DNA from: Desulfobacteraceae bacterium Eth-SRB2
GTDB taxonomy: Bacteria > Desulfobacterota > Desulfobacteria > Desulfobacterales > UBA11574
Assembly (NCBI GenBank): GCA_004193595.1
Contig: RPGQ01000047.1
Span: 1-64,000 of the forward strand
DNA length: 64,000 nt
Direction: 5' to 3'
Under the pieces are notes generated by a model. It was given only the letters and a program-made list of their open reading frames with translations. It searched no databases and was not told the DNA's origin. A program made the position numbers and the translations under genes. The first letter of the stretch is position 1; every line of letters starts with the position of its first letter. Positions 29,170 to 39,613 of the stretch are shown piece by piece.

Positions 29170-30321
29170 GTGACCCATTTCGACCTTGATGCATTTCTAA
29201 CTGAAATTTCACCGGATGCTCCCTGTGGAGAAGATATTTCCTACGATGTCGAATTCTTGGAACTCGATCGATTTGCTCAAGGCACGGAAGAAACCCAGGT
29301 AGGGGATCATATCCATAAAAGCGAGGAGCCTGATTGGAAAAAAGTAAAAAGCCAGAGTCTTAAATTGCTTGAGCGCAGTCGGGATCTCAGGTTGATACTT
29401 TATTTGACTGTTTCGAAACTTTGTCTCGAGGGGTTGCCGGGGTTTTACGATGGGCTCGCTTTGCTGCGACGTATTATAGAATGTTATTGGGAATGTTTCT
29501 TCCCCCAATTGGATCCAGAGGATGACAATGATCCAATGGAGCGAATGAACATCATTGGTTCTCTTTCCCCCCCCCGGACGGTAATGAGCGACCAGGATGC
29601 CATGAAATTCATCCCCCGATTAATGAATGTGCCTCTTTGTAAACCTAACAATGTTCGTTTGCCCCAACCGAGCCTGAGGCATTTTCTGGTGGCATCGGGG
29701 GAAATTTCAGTGCCTGAGACGGAAGCTAAAGATTTTCCTACCATGCAGCTCATTGATGCTGCTTTCGAGCAGACCGATATTCAGGAGTTACAAAATACTG
29801 ATCAGATATTGCAGGGATGCATCGAGCATTTACATGCCTTGGACCACGTGTTAATTGACCATGTGGGGACGGCAATGGCACCCAATTTCGACAGGCTTGA
29901 GCAAGTGTTGAAACAAATGCACACAAAAACAGATATGTACCTGGAGCGCAGGGGGTATGGTACGGATTCTTCATTTCTCAAGCAGACACAGAATAAAATA
30001 AAAACTTATTTCAAAGGCAAACAAACCCCATTAGATGAACCCCGGTCGGACGTTAACAAAGAGATGAAACTTTCAGCGGTTGAATCCTTAAATCAAGAAT
30101 TATCCGGACAGATCACATCGAATCAGGACGTACATAAAGCTTTAGACATGATTATTGTTTATTATGAACAAAATGAACCATCCAGCCCCGTGCCTTTGCT
30201 GCTAAGGCGGGCTAAACGTCTTGTTGGCCGAACTTTTGTGGATATCATCCGCAATATTTCCCCGGATGCAATGACCCAGGTACAAATGGTTAGCGGTGAG
30301 GAAGAATCAACCGACAGTTAA
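29170..30321 (+). CDS. tssA: T6SS baseplate/sheath-assembly protein TssA (ImpA)
   Basis: Coordinates tube and sheath polymerisation. Seen: the ImpA N-terminal domain (ISPDAPCGEDISYDVEFLEL, EEPDWKKVKSQSLKLLERSR, LYLTVSKLCLEGLPGFYDGL) and a C-terminal domain ending LLLRRAKRLVGRTFVDIIRN. 383 aa. It starts at GTG 29170 with GGAGAGG nearby. The 141-bp gap after tagF is AT-rich and may hold a secondary promoter, not clearly defined. Confidence 0.93.
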   Translation: MTHFDLDAFLTEISPDAPCGEDISYDVEFLELDRFAQGTEETQVGDHIHKSEEPDWKKVKSQSLKLLERSRDLRLILYLTVSKLCLEGLPGFYDGLALLRRIIECYWECFFPQLDPEDDNDPMERMNIIGSLSPPRTVMSDQDAMKFIPRLMNVPLCKPNNVRLPQPSLRHFLVASGEISVPETEAKDFPTMQLIDAAFEQTDIQELQNTDQILQGCIEHLHALDHVLIDHVGTAMAPNFDRLEQVLKQMHTKTDMYLERRGYGTDSSFLKQTQNKIKTYFKGKQTPLDEPRSDVNKEMKLSAVESLNQELSGQITSNQDVHKALDMIIVYYEQNEPSSPVPLLLRRAKRLVGRTFVDIIRNISPDAMTQVQMVSGEEESTDS

Positions 30322-30420
30322 TTCAATAGTTCGTAAAATAGTTTGGCATTGTTTTTGACAAATTTGTGATTAACCGTAACTCGCAAAATTAAAAAGATAT
30401 CGAGAAAAGGAGAAGACATC

Positions 30421-30954
30421 ATGGTCAAGGGAAAAGCCAGCAGTCAAAAATTTATTGCGCGCAATAGAGCTCCGAGGGTTCAAATAGAGTATGATCTGGA
30501 AACCTATGGATCGGAACAAAACATCAATCTGCCTTTTGTGATGGGGGTAATGGCCGATTTGTCCGGTAAACCGGAAGAGGCACTACCAGCCGTAGCAGAT
30601 CGAAAATTTTTGGAAATCGACGTGGATAATTTTGATGAACGGATGAAATCTGAAAAACCGAGGGTTGCCTTTCAGATTCCAAACACGTTGACCGGAGAAG
30701 GTAATCTCAACGTCGATCTGAGCTTTGAAAGCATGGATGACTTTTCACCGGCTGCAATAGCCCAAAAAGTTGAGTCCCTGAACAAACTGCTCACAGCCCG
30801 AACACAATTGGCCAACTTACTCACCTATATGGACGGCAAGGGGGGTGCGGAAGAGCTTGTTGCCCGGCTTCTAAACGATCCGGCGCTCATGCAGGCGTTG
30901 TCCTCGACACCCAAACCGAATGAGGAATCCGAAAAAACAGAAGAGGAGAGTTGA
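30421..30954 (+). CDS. tssB: T6SS sheath small subunit TssB (VipA/ImpB)
   Basis: Forms the contractile sheath with TssC. Seen: an N-terminal SSQKFIARNRAPRVQIEYDL, then LPFVMGVMADLSGKPEE, FLEIDVDNFDERM, and the C-terminal helix LTARTQLANLLTYMDGKGGA followed by an acidic tail. 177 aa is normal. AAGGAG precedes ATG 30421. tssC begins two bases after its stop. Confidence 0.96.
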   Translation: MVKGKASSQKFIARNRAPRVQIEYDLETYGSEQNINLPFVMGVMADLSGKPEEALPAVADRKFLEIDVDNFDERMKSEKPRVAFQIPNTLTGEGNLNVDLSFESMDDFSPAAIAQKVESLNKLLTARTQLANLLTYMDGKGGAEELVARLLNDPALMQALSSTPKPNEESEKTEEES

Positions 30955-30956
30955 TC

Positions 30957-32456
30957 ATGGCAGATGAAAACAAGGCAGCCGCTACAGAAGCGGCAGAAGC
31001 CCAAACCATTGAGATGAGTGAATTTGAAGGGCTCCTCCGGAAAGAATTTAAACCCAAGACAGATAGAGCCCGCGAGGCTGTTCAGGTTGCCGTACAGGAA
31101 TTGGCGGCACAAGCGCTGCAACAAACCGCATTGATTTCCGACGATTCCGTCAGGACCATTGAGACAATTATTGCAGAAATTGATAGAAAGCTTAGTGAGC
31201 AGATCAATTTAATCATCCATCATCCGGATTTCCAGCAGCTGGAAGGAACGTGGCGCGGATTATCCTATCTGGTAAACAATACGGAAACCGATGAAATGCT
31301 CAAGATCAGGGTAATAAACCTGAACAAAAAAGATTTAGCAAAAACCCTAAAAAAATACAAGGGAACCGCATGGGATCAGAGCCCGTTGTTTAAAAAGATG
31401 TATGAGGATGAATACGGTACACCGGGTGGAGAGCCTTATGGCTGTTTGGTCGGTGACTATTTCTTCGACCATACTCCTCAAAATGTGCAAATTCTTGATG
31501 GGATGGCCAAAATTGCTGCTTCGGCACACGCACCGTTTATTTCCGCCTCCGATCCAGGGCTGATGAACATGGATACGTGGCAGGAGTTGGGGAATCCAAG
31601 GGATTTGACAAAAATTCTGCAAACCGCTGAGTATGCGCCCTGGCGCTCTCTTCGAGACTCGGATGACTCTAAGTATATCGGTCTGACGATGCCCCGCTTT
31701 TTGTCCCGTCTGCCTTATGGAGCCAAAACCGATCCAGTGGAGGACTTTGATTTCGAAGAGGATATCGAAGGGGCCGATCATTCTAAATATTGTTGGGCCA
31801 ATTCCGCCTTTGCCATGGCAGTTAATATCAACCGGGCCTTTAAATTATTTGGTTGGTGTTCCCAGATACGGGGTGCCGAGAGTGGTGGTATGGTGGACGG
31901 ATTACCTTGTCACACATTTCCCACGGATGATGGCGGCGTGGACATGAAATGTCCGACAGAAATAGCTGTCACCGACCGCAGAGAAGCGGAATTGGCCAAA
32001 AACGGATTAATGCCGCTTTCTCACTGGAAGAATACCGACTATGCGGTATTCGTGGGGGCGCAATCCTTGCACAAGCCAGCGGAGTATGATGATCCGGATG
32101 CCACCGCCAATGCAAACCTAGGGGCCAGACTGCCCTATCTTTTTGCAACATGTCGCTTTGCTCATTACCTCAAGTGCATCGTACGGGATAAAGTGGGTTC
32201 TTTCATGGAGCGGGAAGATATGGAAAAATGGCTGAACAACTGGATCACCAAATATGTTACCACGGATCCGACCGCTGCGGAAAGTGTTAAAGCGAGATAT
32301 CCATTATCGGCTGCAGAGGTGGTGGTCGAGGATATTGAAGGCAATCCGGGATACTATAGCGCCAAGTTTTATCTGCGCCCTCATTATCAGTTGGAAGGCT
32401 TGACCGTATCCTTAAGATTGGTCTCAAAACTGCCATCGGCCAAGGGTGGTGACTGA
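30957..32456 (+). CDS. tssC: T6SS sheath large subunit TssC (VipB/ImpC)
   Basis: Large sheath subunit. Seen: HHPDFQQLEGTWRGLSYLVN, VGDYFFDHTPQNVQIL, SRLPYGAKTDPVEDF, YCWANSAFAMAVNINRAF, and the C-terminal domain AKFYLRPHYQLEGLTVSLRL. 499 aa is normal. ATG 30957 is used rather than the TTG two codons earlier, as it follows GAGAG. It is directly comparable to the fused paralogue at 49504, which lacks this C-terminal region. Confidence 0.96.
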   Translation: MADENKAAATEAAEAQTIEMSEFEGLLRKEFKPKTDRAREAVQVAVQELAAQALQQTALISDDSVRTIETIIAEIDRKLSEQINLIIHHPDFQQLEGTWRGLSYLVNNTETDEMLKIRVINLNKKDLAKTLKKYKGTAWDQSPLFKKMYEDEYGTPGGEPYGCLVGDYFFDHTPQNVQILDGMAKIAASAHAPFISASDPGLMNMDTWQELGNPRDLTKILQTAEYAPWRSLRDSDDSKYIGLTMPRFLSRLPYGAKTDPVEDFDFEEDIEGADHSKYCWANSAFAMAVNINRAFKLFGWCSQIRGAESGGMVDGLPCHTFPTDDGGVDMKCPTEIAVTDRREAELAKNGLMPLSHWKNTDYAVFVGAQSLHKPAEYDDPDATANANLGARLPYLFATCRFAHYLKCIVRDKVGSFMEREDMEKWLNNWITKYVTTDPTAAESVKARYPLSAAEVVVEDIEGNPGYYSAKFYLRPHYQLEGLTVSLRLVSKLPSAKGGD

Positions 32457-32512
32457 TTTCATTAAAACCCGCATCCTGGTTAAACTGGTAATAAATGAAA
32501 AAGTGAGGAGCC

Positions 32513-33337
32513 ATGCAAGCAGAGACATATCTTCAATCCGGTGATCTTGAAAAAGCGTTGGCTGAACTCAAAGAGAGAATTCGCAAACATCCTGAAAAAG
32601 TTGAGCTGAGGATATTTCTGTTTCAATTGCTAAGTGTTATGGGGCAGTGGGAACGCGCCCTTACCCAACTTAATGTAGCGGCCGAAACGGATTCGGATGT
32701 TTTGCTGATGGCCCAAGTCTATCGTCCTGCTTTGAATTGTGAGGTGTTGCGCGCCAATGTTTTTCAAGGCAAACGCACCCCGTTAATTTTTGGTGAACCT
32801 TTGGACTGGATGGTATGGCTCACCCAGATACCAAGCCTGTTGGTTACGGGTCAATCCGAAGCTGCAGTTGGTCTGCGCGACCAGGCCTTCGAGGCGGCTC
32901 CGGCGATATCAGGGCAAATAGACGGGCAGGCATTCACGTGGATTGCTGATGCAGATGAGAGGCTGGGGCCCATTCTTGAAGCCATCATCAACGGAAAGTA
33001 TTATTGGATACCTTTTGAGCGGATTCGAAAAATACAAATCGAAAAACCTGTAAATCTCCGTGATATGATATGGATTACGGCAACATTCACATGGACCAAT
33101 GAAGGTCAGGCGGTTGGTCTTATTCCAAGCCGGTATCCCGGTTCGGAAGAAGAGGAGGACAGCGGAATTCGGATGAGCAGAAAAACCGACTGGAGGAATC
33201 TGGGGAATAATTTTTTTATTGGTTTAGGGCAGCGCATGCTGACTACGGATCATGGAGAATGTCCTTTGCTGGATATTCGAGAAGTGACCTTCGATCCTTT
33301 GGACATCCTACCAAAAGAAAGCGTTCAGCATGGCTGA
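32513..33337 (+). CDS. tagJ: T6SS accessory protein TagJ (ImpE family)
   Basis: Cytosolic accessory factor; in other systems TagJ contacts the sheath small subunit and helps ClpV recycling. Seen: an N-terminal TPR-like helical part (YLQSGDLEKALAELKERIRK, FLFQLLSVMGQWERALTQL) and the ImpE core (FTWIADADERLGPILEAIIN, GKYYWIPFERI, RDMIWITATFTW). 274 aa. GTGAGGAGCC precedes ATG 32513. It overlaps tssE by eight bases. Confidence 0.9.
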   Translation: MQAETYLQSGDLEKALAELKERIRKHPEKVELRIFLFQLLSVMGQWERALTQLNVAAETDSDVLLMAQVYRPALNCEVLRANVFQGKRTPLIFGEPLDWMVWLTQIPSLLVTGQSEAAVGLRDQAFEAAPAISGQIDGQAFTWIADADERLGPILEAIINGKYYWIPFERIRKIQIEKPVNLRDMIWITATFTWTNEGQAVGLIPSRYPGSEEEEDSGIRMSRKTDWRNLGNNFFIGLGQRMLTTDHGECPLLDIREVTFDPLDILPKESVQHG

Positions 33338-33839
33338 GTTGACACCGTTAGAAAAATTACAGCCTTGTCTGCTGGACAGGCTGACCGACGATGAGCCGCA
33401 AAAAAAGCAGGAACGCCGTAATCAGCGCGTGGTAAGCCTACAAAGATACCGGGAAGCGGTTTTGCGCGATCTGTCCTGGCTGCTGAACACCCACGCCGAT
33501 GTTGGGCAAAGCGGTTTGGACGAGTTTGATGATATCGTATCATCGGTTTTGAATTTTGGTGTACAGAACGTAGCAGGTATGACGGCGTCCAGCCTTAGTG
33601 TCGATGACACCCGGTATCAACTAATTGAAGCGATTCGGCGTTTTGAGCCGCGTATTCTTCCCGATACCCTTTCCGTTGGCATAACGATAGATCCGGATGC
33701 AATGAGCAATCGCCGCTCGCTTAGTTTTGAAATCCATGGGATTTTATGGACCCAATCCATTCCCGAATCGCTGTTTATTAAAACCGAATTGGATCTTGAA
33801 ACAGGCAAGGCCCGGCTAAATTGGGGGGGCAGTGGATAG
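33330..33839 (+). CDS. tssE: T6SS baseplate protein TssE (gp25-like)
   Basis: Sheath-initiating baseplate wedge protein related to phage T4 gp25. Seen: LLDRLTDDEP near the N-terminus, then YREAVLRDLSWLLNTH (the gp25 RDLxxLLN motif), VLNFGVQNVAG, and IRRFEPRILPDTLSV. 169 aa is normal. It overlaps tagJ upstream and tssF downstream by eight bases each. Confidence 0.95.
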   Translation: MAELTPLEKLQPCLLDRLTDDEPQKKQERRNQRVVSLQRYREAVLRDLSWLLNTHADVGQSGLDEFDDIVSSVLNFGVQNVAGMTASSLSVDDTRYQLIEAIRRFEPRILPDTLSVGITIDPDAMSNRRSLSFEIHGILWTQSIPESLFIKTELDLETGKARLNWGGSG

Positions 33840-35706
33840 ACGGTTATTGAGATATTATAATGAGGAACTCCGACATCTGCGGAGTACGGCAGGTGATTTT
33901 GCCAGGGAGTTTCCTAAAGTTGCCAGCCGGCTCTCTCTGAATGAATTTGCCTGTGGTGACCCTTATGTGGAACGGTTGCTGGAAGGATTCGCATTTCTTG
34001 CTGCGCGTGTTCACCTGAAATTAGATGCCGAATTTCCACAGTTTTCCCAGGCGATGCTTGAAACCGTTTATCCTCACTATCTGTCTCCAACTCCCTCCAT
34101 GGCAGTTGTCGGGTTCACCTTTGATAAAAGGGGAAGCGGCCTGGAAAATGGATTTGAGATTCAGCGGGGAACGGTTTTACGGTCGGTGATCGGCCCCGAT
34201 GATCGAACTGCGTGCGAGTATCGTACCGGACATTCTGTCATGCTTTGGCCAGTCAAAATAATTCAAGCGGATTATTTTGCGCGGGATATAATCAGCCTGA
34301 AGCCACCGGATTCGATGGCTGCTGCCAAAGCAGGAATCCGTATTCGCCTTGAAACTCGGTCAGATCTAACCTTTTCTAAATTAAACCTGGATACATTAAC
34401 CTTTTTTATCCGGGGTGCTGAAGATTTTCCGATGAAAATTTACGAGCAAATCTTTGCTCACCGTAAAAATTTACTGGTCCGGCCAACGGAAAAGCCTTAT
34501 GCTTGGCAGCATGTGCTGCCGTCTAAAAAAATCGAGCCGGTTGGATTTATTGATGAGGAAGCCCTTTTGCCGGTTGTGGCCCGATCTTTTCGGGGCTATC
34601 GGCTGCTCCGGGAATATTTTGCCTTTCCTCAACGGTTTTTATTCTTCCGAATCAATGGCCTGCGCCGCTACATCGAACAATGCCAAAGCAACCTTATTGA
34701 TCTGGTTATTCTTCTTGATCAAGAAGACTCGGCGCTTGAAGGGCAGATTGATGCTAGTAATTTTGCTTTGTATTGCACCACGGCGATCAACCTGTTTTCA
34801 AAACGGGCTGATGTTATTCACTTGTCCGATAAATTTACTGAGTTTCACGTTGTTCCCAATCGGACCTGCCCCATGGATTATGAGGTCTTTCAGGTGACCA
34901 ACGTAACCGGTTACGGCGTTCGTGCGGATGAAAAACAATCTTTTACCCCTTTTTATTCGGCTACTGATGTAGAAGAAAAAAATGGCAGTGGCGCATACTT
35001 CACGGTGAATCGCACCCCCCGTATAATGTCGAGCAGGGAGAAGCAGCGGGGTCGCCGATCCAGCTACGGCGGCAGTGAAGTATTTTTGTCAATTGTAGAT
35101 TCTGCCGCAGCACCGTACCGATCCGATCTGCGGCAGCTGGCAGTTGAAACCCTTTGTACCAACCGCGATCTTCCCCTTCAAATGGGGGTTGGTCGGGGTA
35201 AAACGGATTTCAACCTTGACATCGCTTCACCGGTGGAGTCCGTGCGGTGTGTGGGGGGACCGACACCACCCCGCCCCTCTATTGCCGAAGGAGAGATCTC
35301 CTGGCGTATTATTAATCACCTGAGTCTAAATTATCTTTCATTAGTAGAAGGTCCGGATCAAAAAGGTTCGGCCGCCATTCGGGATTTGTTCAGGTTATAT
35401 TGTGACGCCCGCAATATCCAGTCTAAAAAACAGATAGAAGGTTTATTGGCCGTTAACAGCCGCCCCGTCACCCGCCGGATCAGTGACCAGGGACAGGTAG
35501 CTTTTGTCCGGGGTCTTGAGATTACACTCGAATTTGATGAATCGGCTTTCGAGGGAACCGGGGTATTTCTTTTAGGAGCTGTAATGAACGTTTTTCTTTC
35601 CAAGTATGTCTCAATTAACTCGTTCACGGAAACGGTGATCAAAACGCGGGAACGTGGAGAAATTATGCGATGGCCGGCAAATTTGGGGATCAGACACACG
35701 CTTTAA
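33832..35706 (+). CDS. tssF: T6SS baseplate protein TssF (VasA/ImpG)
   Basis: Baseplate wedge component acting with TssG. Seen: the family opening LLRYYNEELRHLR and GDFAREFPKVASRL, DPYVERLLEGFAFLAARVHL, ETVYPHYLSPTPSMAV, and a C-terminal EITLEFDESAFEGTGVFLLG. 624 aa is normal. It starts at GTG 33832 inside the end of tssE and overlaps tssG by 37 bases. Confidence 0.96.
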   Translation: MDRRLLRYYNEELRHLRSTAGDFAREFPKVASRLSLNEFACGDPYVERLLEGFAFLAARVHLKLDAEFPQFSQAMLETVYPHYLSPTPSMAVVGFTFDKRGSGLENGFEIQRGTVLRSVIGPDDRTACEYRTGHSVMLWPVKIIQADYFARDIISLKPPDSMAAAKAGIRIRLETRSDLTFSKLNLDTLTFFIRGAEDFPMKIYEQIFAHRKNLLVRPTEKPYAWQHVLPSKKIEPVGFIDEEALLPVVARSFRGYRLLREYFAFPQRFLFFRINGLRRYIEQCQSNLIDLVILLDQEDSALEGQIDASNFALYCTTAINLFSKRADVIHLSDKFTEFHVVPNRTCPMDYEVFQVTNVTGYGVRADEKQSFTPFYSATDVEEKNGSGAYFTVNRTPRIMSSREKQRGRRSSYGGSEVFLSIVDSAAAPYRSDLRQLAVETLCTNRDLPLQMGVGRGKTDFNLDIASPVESVRCVGGPTPPRPSIAEGEISWRIINHLSLNYLSLVEGPDQKGSAAIRDLFRLYCDARNIQSKKQIEGLLAVNSRPVTRRISDQGQVAFVRGLEITLEFDESAFEGTGVFLLGAVMNVFLSKYVSINSFTETVIKTRERGEIMRWPANLGIRHTL

Positions 35707-36689
35707 AACTGCGATTTCTCGAAAACCCTGTGGGGCTCAGTTTCTTTCAGGCTGTCCGACGGGTGGAATGCCGTTTTTCGGATAAACCCCGGGTGGGTTA
35801 TGCAACCCGTTCGTCGGATGAACCGGTTCAATTTTGCCAGGAATGTTCTTTGAGATTTCCTCCGGCTACGCTTCAGCGTTATGAGCAAGCTACAGAAACC
35901 AGCAAGCCGCGCCTTATAGTCAATTTTCTGGGACTGCTCGGGCCTCAGGGGCCCATGCCTCTTCACATTACGGATTACATTCACGACCGTGAACTGAATC
36001 ATAACGACCATGTATTGGCCCGTTTTTTAGATATTTTTAATCACCGCATGATCAGTTTGTTCTACCGGGCCTGGGCCTGCAAGCGTCAAACTGTAAGTTA
36101 CGACCGTCCCTATGAAGATCGCTTCTCAGTCTATATCGGAAGCCTGATCGGCATCGGCCTTGACTCCCTTTGCCACCGGGATAATGTTCCTGATGTGGCA
36201 AAGTTGCATTTTTCCGGACATTTATCTTGCCAGACGCGTCATGCCGAGGGGCTGCGTGCGATTTTAGAACATTATTTCGGCATAAAGACATCCATCGAGG
36301 AGTTTATCGGCCAGTGGGTCAGGATTTCCGAAACTTACCGATGCCGATTGGGTCAGTCCGCCGATTCAGCAACCGTAGGTGTTAACGCGATCGTGGGTTC
36401 CCAGGTATGGGATTGCCAGCAAAAGTTCAGAATAGTATTGGGCCCCATGAGCCTGAAAAAATATGAACAAATGCTGCTGGGAGGAAATAGTTATGCAACA
36501 CTGAAAGACTGGGTGAGAAATTATGTGGGAGACGAACTGTCGTGGGAACTTCAGCTTATCTTGAAGGCAGCCGAAGTGCCGAAAATACGCCTTGGTGAAT
36601 CAGGGCGTCTGGGATGGACAACCTGGGTCCAAAGTTATCCCTTTGAACAGGATGTTAAAGATCTTAAGCTTCAGTCAGAGGTGTGTTAG
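35670..36689 (+). CDS. tssG: T6SS baseplate protein TssG (VasB/ImpH)
   Basis: Baseplate wedge partner of TssF. Seen: LRFLENPVGLSFFQAVRRVE, NFLGLLGPQGPMPLHITDYI, FLDIFNHRMISLFYRAWACK, and GEDE-less C-terminal region GRLGWTTWV. 339 aa is normal. The 5' end lies inside tssF. The 77-bp gap to tssH contains no separate gene. Confidence 0.96.
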   Translation: MAGKFGDQTHALKLRFLENPVGLSFFQAVRRVECRFSDKPRVGYATRSSDEPVQFCQECSLRFPPATLQRYEQATETSKPRLIVNFLGLLGPQGPMPLHITDYIHDRELNHNDHVLARFLDIFNHRMISLFYRAWACKRQTVSYDRPYEDRFSVYIGSLIGIGLDSLCHRDNVPDVAKLHFSGHLSCQTRHAEGLRAILEHYFGIKTSIEEFIGQWVRISETYRCRLGQSADSATVGVNAIVGSQVWDCQQKFRIVLGPMSLKKYEQMLLGGNSYATLKDWVRNYVGDELSWELQLILKAAEVPKIRLGESGRLGWTTWVQSYPFEQDVKDLKLQSEVC

Positions 36690-36766
36690 CATGGAGATGC
36701 AGGAACCCCCACCGGTATTCGGGCATAAAATAACCATGGATTGAACAACAGCAAAAGGATATCATC

Positions 36767-39532
36767 ATGGCGGAAATAAGTCGTACAGTTTTGTTTGGTA
36801 AGCTTAACAGCCTGGCGTATAAATCGGTGGAGAGTGCTACTGTATTTTGCAAGATGCGCGGAAATCCCTATGTTGAACTGGTACATTGGCTAAACATGGT
36901 TCTGCAGTTGCAAAATTCGGATCTTCATGGCATTGTTAATCATTACGACCTCAATCCCTCCCGCCTGGCATCCGACATTACAGCTTCTCTGGATAGTCTG
37001 CCGCGTGGGGCAACCTCCATATCGGACTTTTCACCCCACCTGGAAGAGGCTGTTGAAAGGGCATGGGTTTTCAGCACACTGCTCTTTCGTGTCTCCCAGG
37101 TTCGTACAGGACATATGATCATTGCACTGTTAAAGACACCGGGTCTGAAAGCAATATTGCCCGGGATATCCTCTGAATTTAAAAAAATAAAGGTGGAAGA
37201 CCTGTCGGACAGGTTTTTATCCGTTGTTAGCGGTTCACCAGAAGATGCTCTCGGCGCACAAGACGGTACCCGGGTGGGTGGTGGTGTCGCCCCTGGCGAG
37301 GCCAGCGGTGCGGTGGCACCGGCGGCAATGGGCAAACAGGAAGCATTGGCTCAGTTTTCCGTGGATTTGACGGAAACCGCCCGAAAAGGGTCGCTCGATC
37401 CGATTTTGGGCCGGGATAAGGAAATCCGTCAGATTATTGATATCCTTATGCGCCGTCGTCAAAATAATCCCATTCTGACGGGTGAGGCTGGTGTAGGAAA
37501 GACAGCAGTTGTGGAAGGATTTGCTCAGCGTATCGTATCGGGCGATATTCCACCGCCGTTGAAAGATGTTTCTGTGCGTACTCTGGATTTGGGGCTGCTC
37601 CAGGCGGGCGCCAGCATGAAAGGGGAGTTTGAAAACCGTCTGCGGCAGGTAATTGAAGAGGTCCAGGCGTCACCCAAACCGATCATCCTCTTCATTGACG
37701 AGGCCCACACCCTGATCGGTGCCGGTGGTGCCGCCGGCTCTGGAGATGCTGCAAATTTGCTCAAGCCCGCCCTTGCCCGGGGGACGCTCAGGACCATTGC
37801 GGCGACAACCTGGGCCGAGTACAAAAAGTATTTTGAAAAGGATGCCGCTCTTACCCGGCGATTTCAGGTGGTGAAAATTGATGAACCGTCTGAAGATCAG
37901 GCGGTTATCATGATGCGCGGATTAGCAGGCGTCAGTGAGAAGCATCATCGGGTGCAAATACTCGATGAAGCGCTGGTAGCTGCGGTACAGCTTTCTCATC
38001 GCTATATTCCCGCTCGTCAGCTTCCTGACAAAGCGGTCAGTCTGCTGGACACCGCCTGTGCACGGGTGGCGGTCAGTCTGCATGCGACACCTCCGGCCGT
38101 TGAAGCATGCCGACGGCGTATCTCGGCGCTGGAGACGGAAAATGAAATTTTGACCCGTGAAGAAGCGGTGGGGTTGGCTCGCCAGGATCGGCAGGATGAG
38201 ATTAAAGCCCAGCTGGCTCATGAAGTCGAAGAACTGAAAGTGCGTGAAGATGCCTGGCAAAAAGAAAAAGATCTAGTGGATAAGATTCTTGAACTAAGAG
38301 GTAATCTCAGGGCTGGTACCGGAAAATCCATTGATGAAAATTCCGCCGAAATGGGTTTTTCAGAAGCTGAGACCAAGGCCGAGTCGGAAAAAAAAGAAGT
38401 TTCGCAGACAGAGACCGGAAGCGGCATTCTGACCCCGCAGGAACGCGAAACCATGATGGCTGAGCTGAAAGAGCTGATGGACAAGCTTAGCCATATCCAG
38501 GGGGAATCTCCGTTGATTTTGCCGAGCGTCAGTGCTCAGGTGGTAGCATCAGTGGTCGCCGACTGGACCGGTGTCCCGGTTGGTCGCATGGTCAAAAATG
38601 AAATTGAGGCCATCATGCATCTGGCTGATACGCTCGAAAAACGTGTGATCGGACAGCGACATGGCCTGGATGCTATCGCCATGCGCATTCGGACTTCGCG
38701 GGCCAGGTTGGAGAATCCGGCTCGACCGATCGGTGTTTTTTTGCTGGTGGGACCGAGCGGTGTGGGCAAAACAGAGTCAGCGCTGGCTTTGGCAGAGGCC
38801 CTCTACGGGGGCGAGCAGAATGTTATCACCATTAACATGAGCGAGTTTCAGGAAGCCCACACTGTTTCGACCTTAAAAGGAGCCCCCCCTGGATATGTGG
38901 GATACGGTGAAGGCGGGGTGCTCACTGAAGCTGTTCGCAGGCGTCCATACAGTATCGTACTGCTGGATGAAGTGGAAAAAGCCCACAAGGACGTGCACGA
39001 AGTCTTTTTCCAGGTTTTCGATAAAGGAAGAATGGAAGATGGTGAGGGGAGAATGATCGATTTTAAGAATACCATCATTCTTCTCACCAGCAATGTGGGA
39101 ACCGATCTGATAATGAGCATGTGCAAGGACCCGGAACTCATGCCCCATCCCGAGGGTATGGTCAAGGCGCTGCGAGAGCCTTTGCTGAAAGCATTTCCTG
39201 CAGCTTTTCTGGGACGGTTGACAGTGGTTCCGTTTTATCCTCTTGGCGACGAAGTGCTGAGGAAGATCATTCGTCTGCAATTGGATAGAATTGAAAAACG
39301 TATCCAGGAAAATCATCAGGTACCATTCACTTATGACGACGAGGTTGTCGAATTGGTCCAAAACCGTTGCACTGAGGTGGAAAGCGGTGCACGAATGGTG
39401 GATGCTATTTTGTCCCATACCCTATTACCTGAAATCAGCAGCGAACTTTTATCACGCATGATGGAGGGGAAAGTGCTGGCTCGGGTTCTCGTGGGTGTGC
39501 AAGACGGTGGTTTCAGCTATTCTTTTACCTAA
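36767..39532 (+). CDS. tssH: T6SS sheath-recycling AAA+ ATPase ClpV
   Basis: Hexameric unfoldase that disassembles contracted sheaths. Seen: an N-terminal Clp N-like domain, first AAA+ module with Walker A GEAGVGKT (about residue 239) and Walker B IILFIDEAHTL, an arginine-finger region ALTRRF, a coiled-coil middle domain around residues 440-590, and a second module with GPSGVGKTES (about residue 662) and VLLDEVEKAH. It carries the ClpV-type C-terminus. 921 aa. hcp follows after 81 bp. Confidence 0.97.
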   Translation: MAEISRTVLFGKLNSLAYKSVESATVFCKMRGNPYVELVHWLNMVLQLQNSDLHGIVNHYDLNPSRLASDITASLDSLPRGATSISDFSPHLEEAVERAWVFSTLLFRVSQVRTGHMIIALLKTPGLKAILPGISSEFKKIKVEDLSDRFLSVVSGSPEDALGAQDGTRVGGGVAPGEASGAVAPAAMGKQEALAQFSVDLTETARKGSLDPILGRDKEIRQIIDILMRRRQNNPILTGEAGVGKTAVVEGFAQRIVSGDIPPPLKDVSVRTLDLGLLQAGASMKGEFENRLRQVIEEVQASPKPIILFIDEAHTLIGAGGAAGSGDAANLLKPALARGTLRTIAATTWAEYKKYFEKDAALTRRFQVVKIDEPSEDQAVIMMRGLAGVSEKHHRVQILDEALVAAVQLSHRYIPARQLPDKAVSLLDTACARVAVSLHATPPAVEACRRRISALETENEILTREEAVGLARQDRQDEIKAQLAHEVEELKVREDAWQKEKDLVDKILELRGNLRAGTGKSIDENSAEMGFSEAETKAESEKKEVSQTETGSGILTPQERETMMAELKELMDKLSHIQGESPLILPSVSAQVVASVVADWTGVPVGRMVKNEIEAIMHLADTLEKRVIGQRHGLDAIAMRIRTSRARLENPARPIGVFLLVGPSGVGKTESALALAEALYGGEQNVITINMSEFQEAHTVSTLKGAPPGYVGYGEGGVLTEAVRRRPYSIVLLDEVEKAHKDVHEVFFQVFDKGRMEDGEGRMIDFKNTIILLTSNVGTDLIMSMCKDPELMPHPEGMVKALREPLLKAFPAAFLGRLTVVPFYPLGDEVLRKIIRLQLDRIEKRIQENHQVPFTYDDEVVELVQNRCTEVESGARMVDAILSHTLLPEISSELLSRMMEGKVLARVLVGVQDGGFSYSFT

Positions 39533-39613
39533 GCGTGGAACGATGGCAATCCATGGCGATAAGCTCTGGAGCTTGTCGTTTATCGTATAAACATCTAAAT
39601 AAGGAGGGAAAAA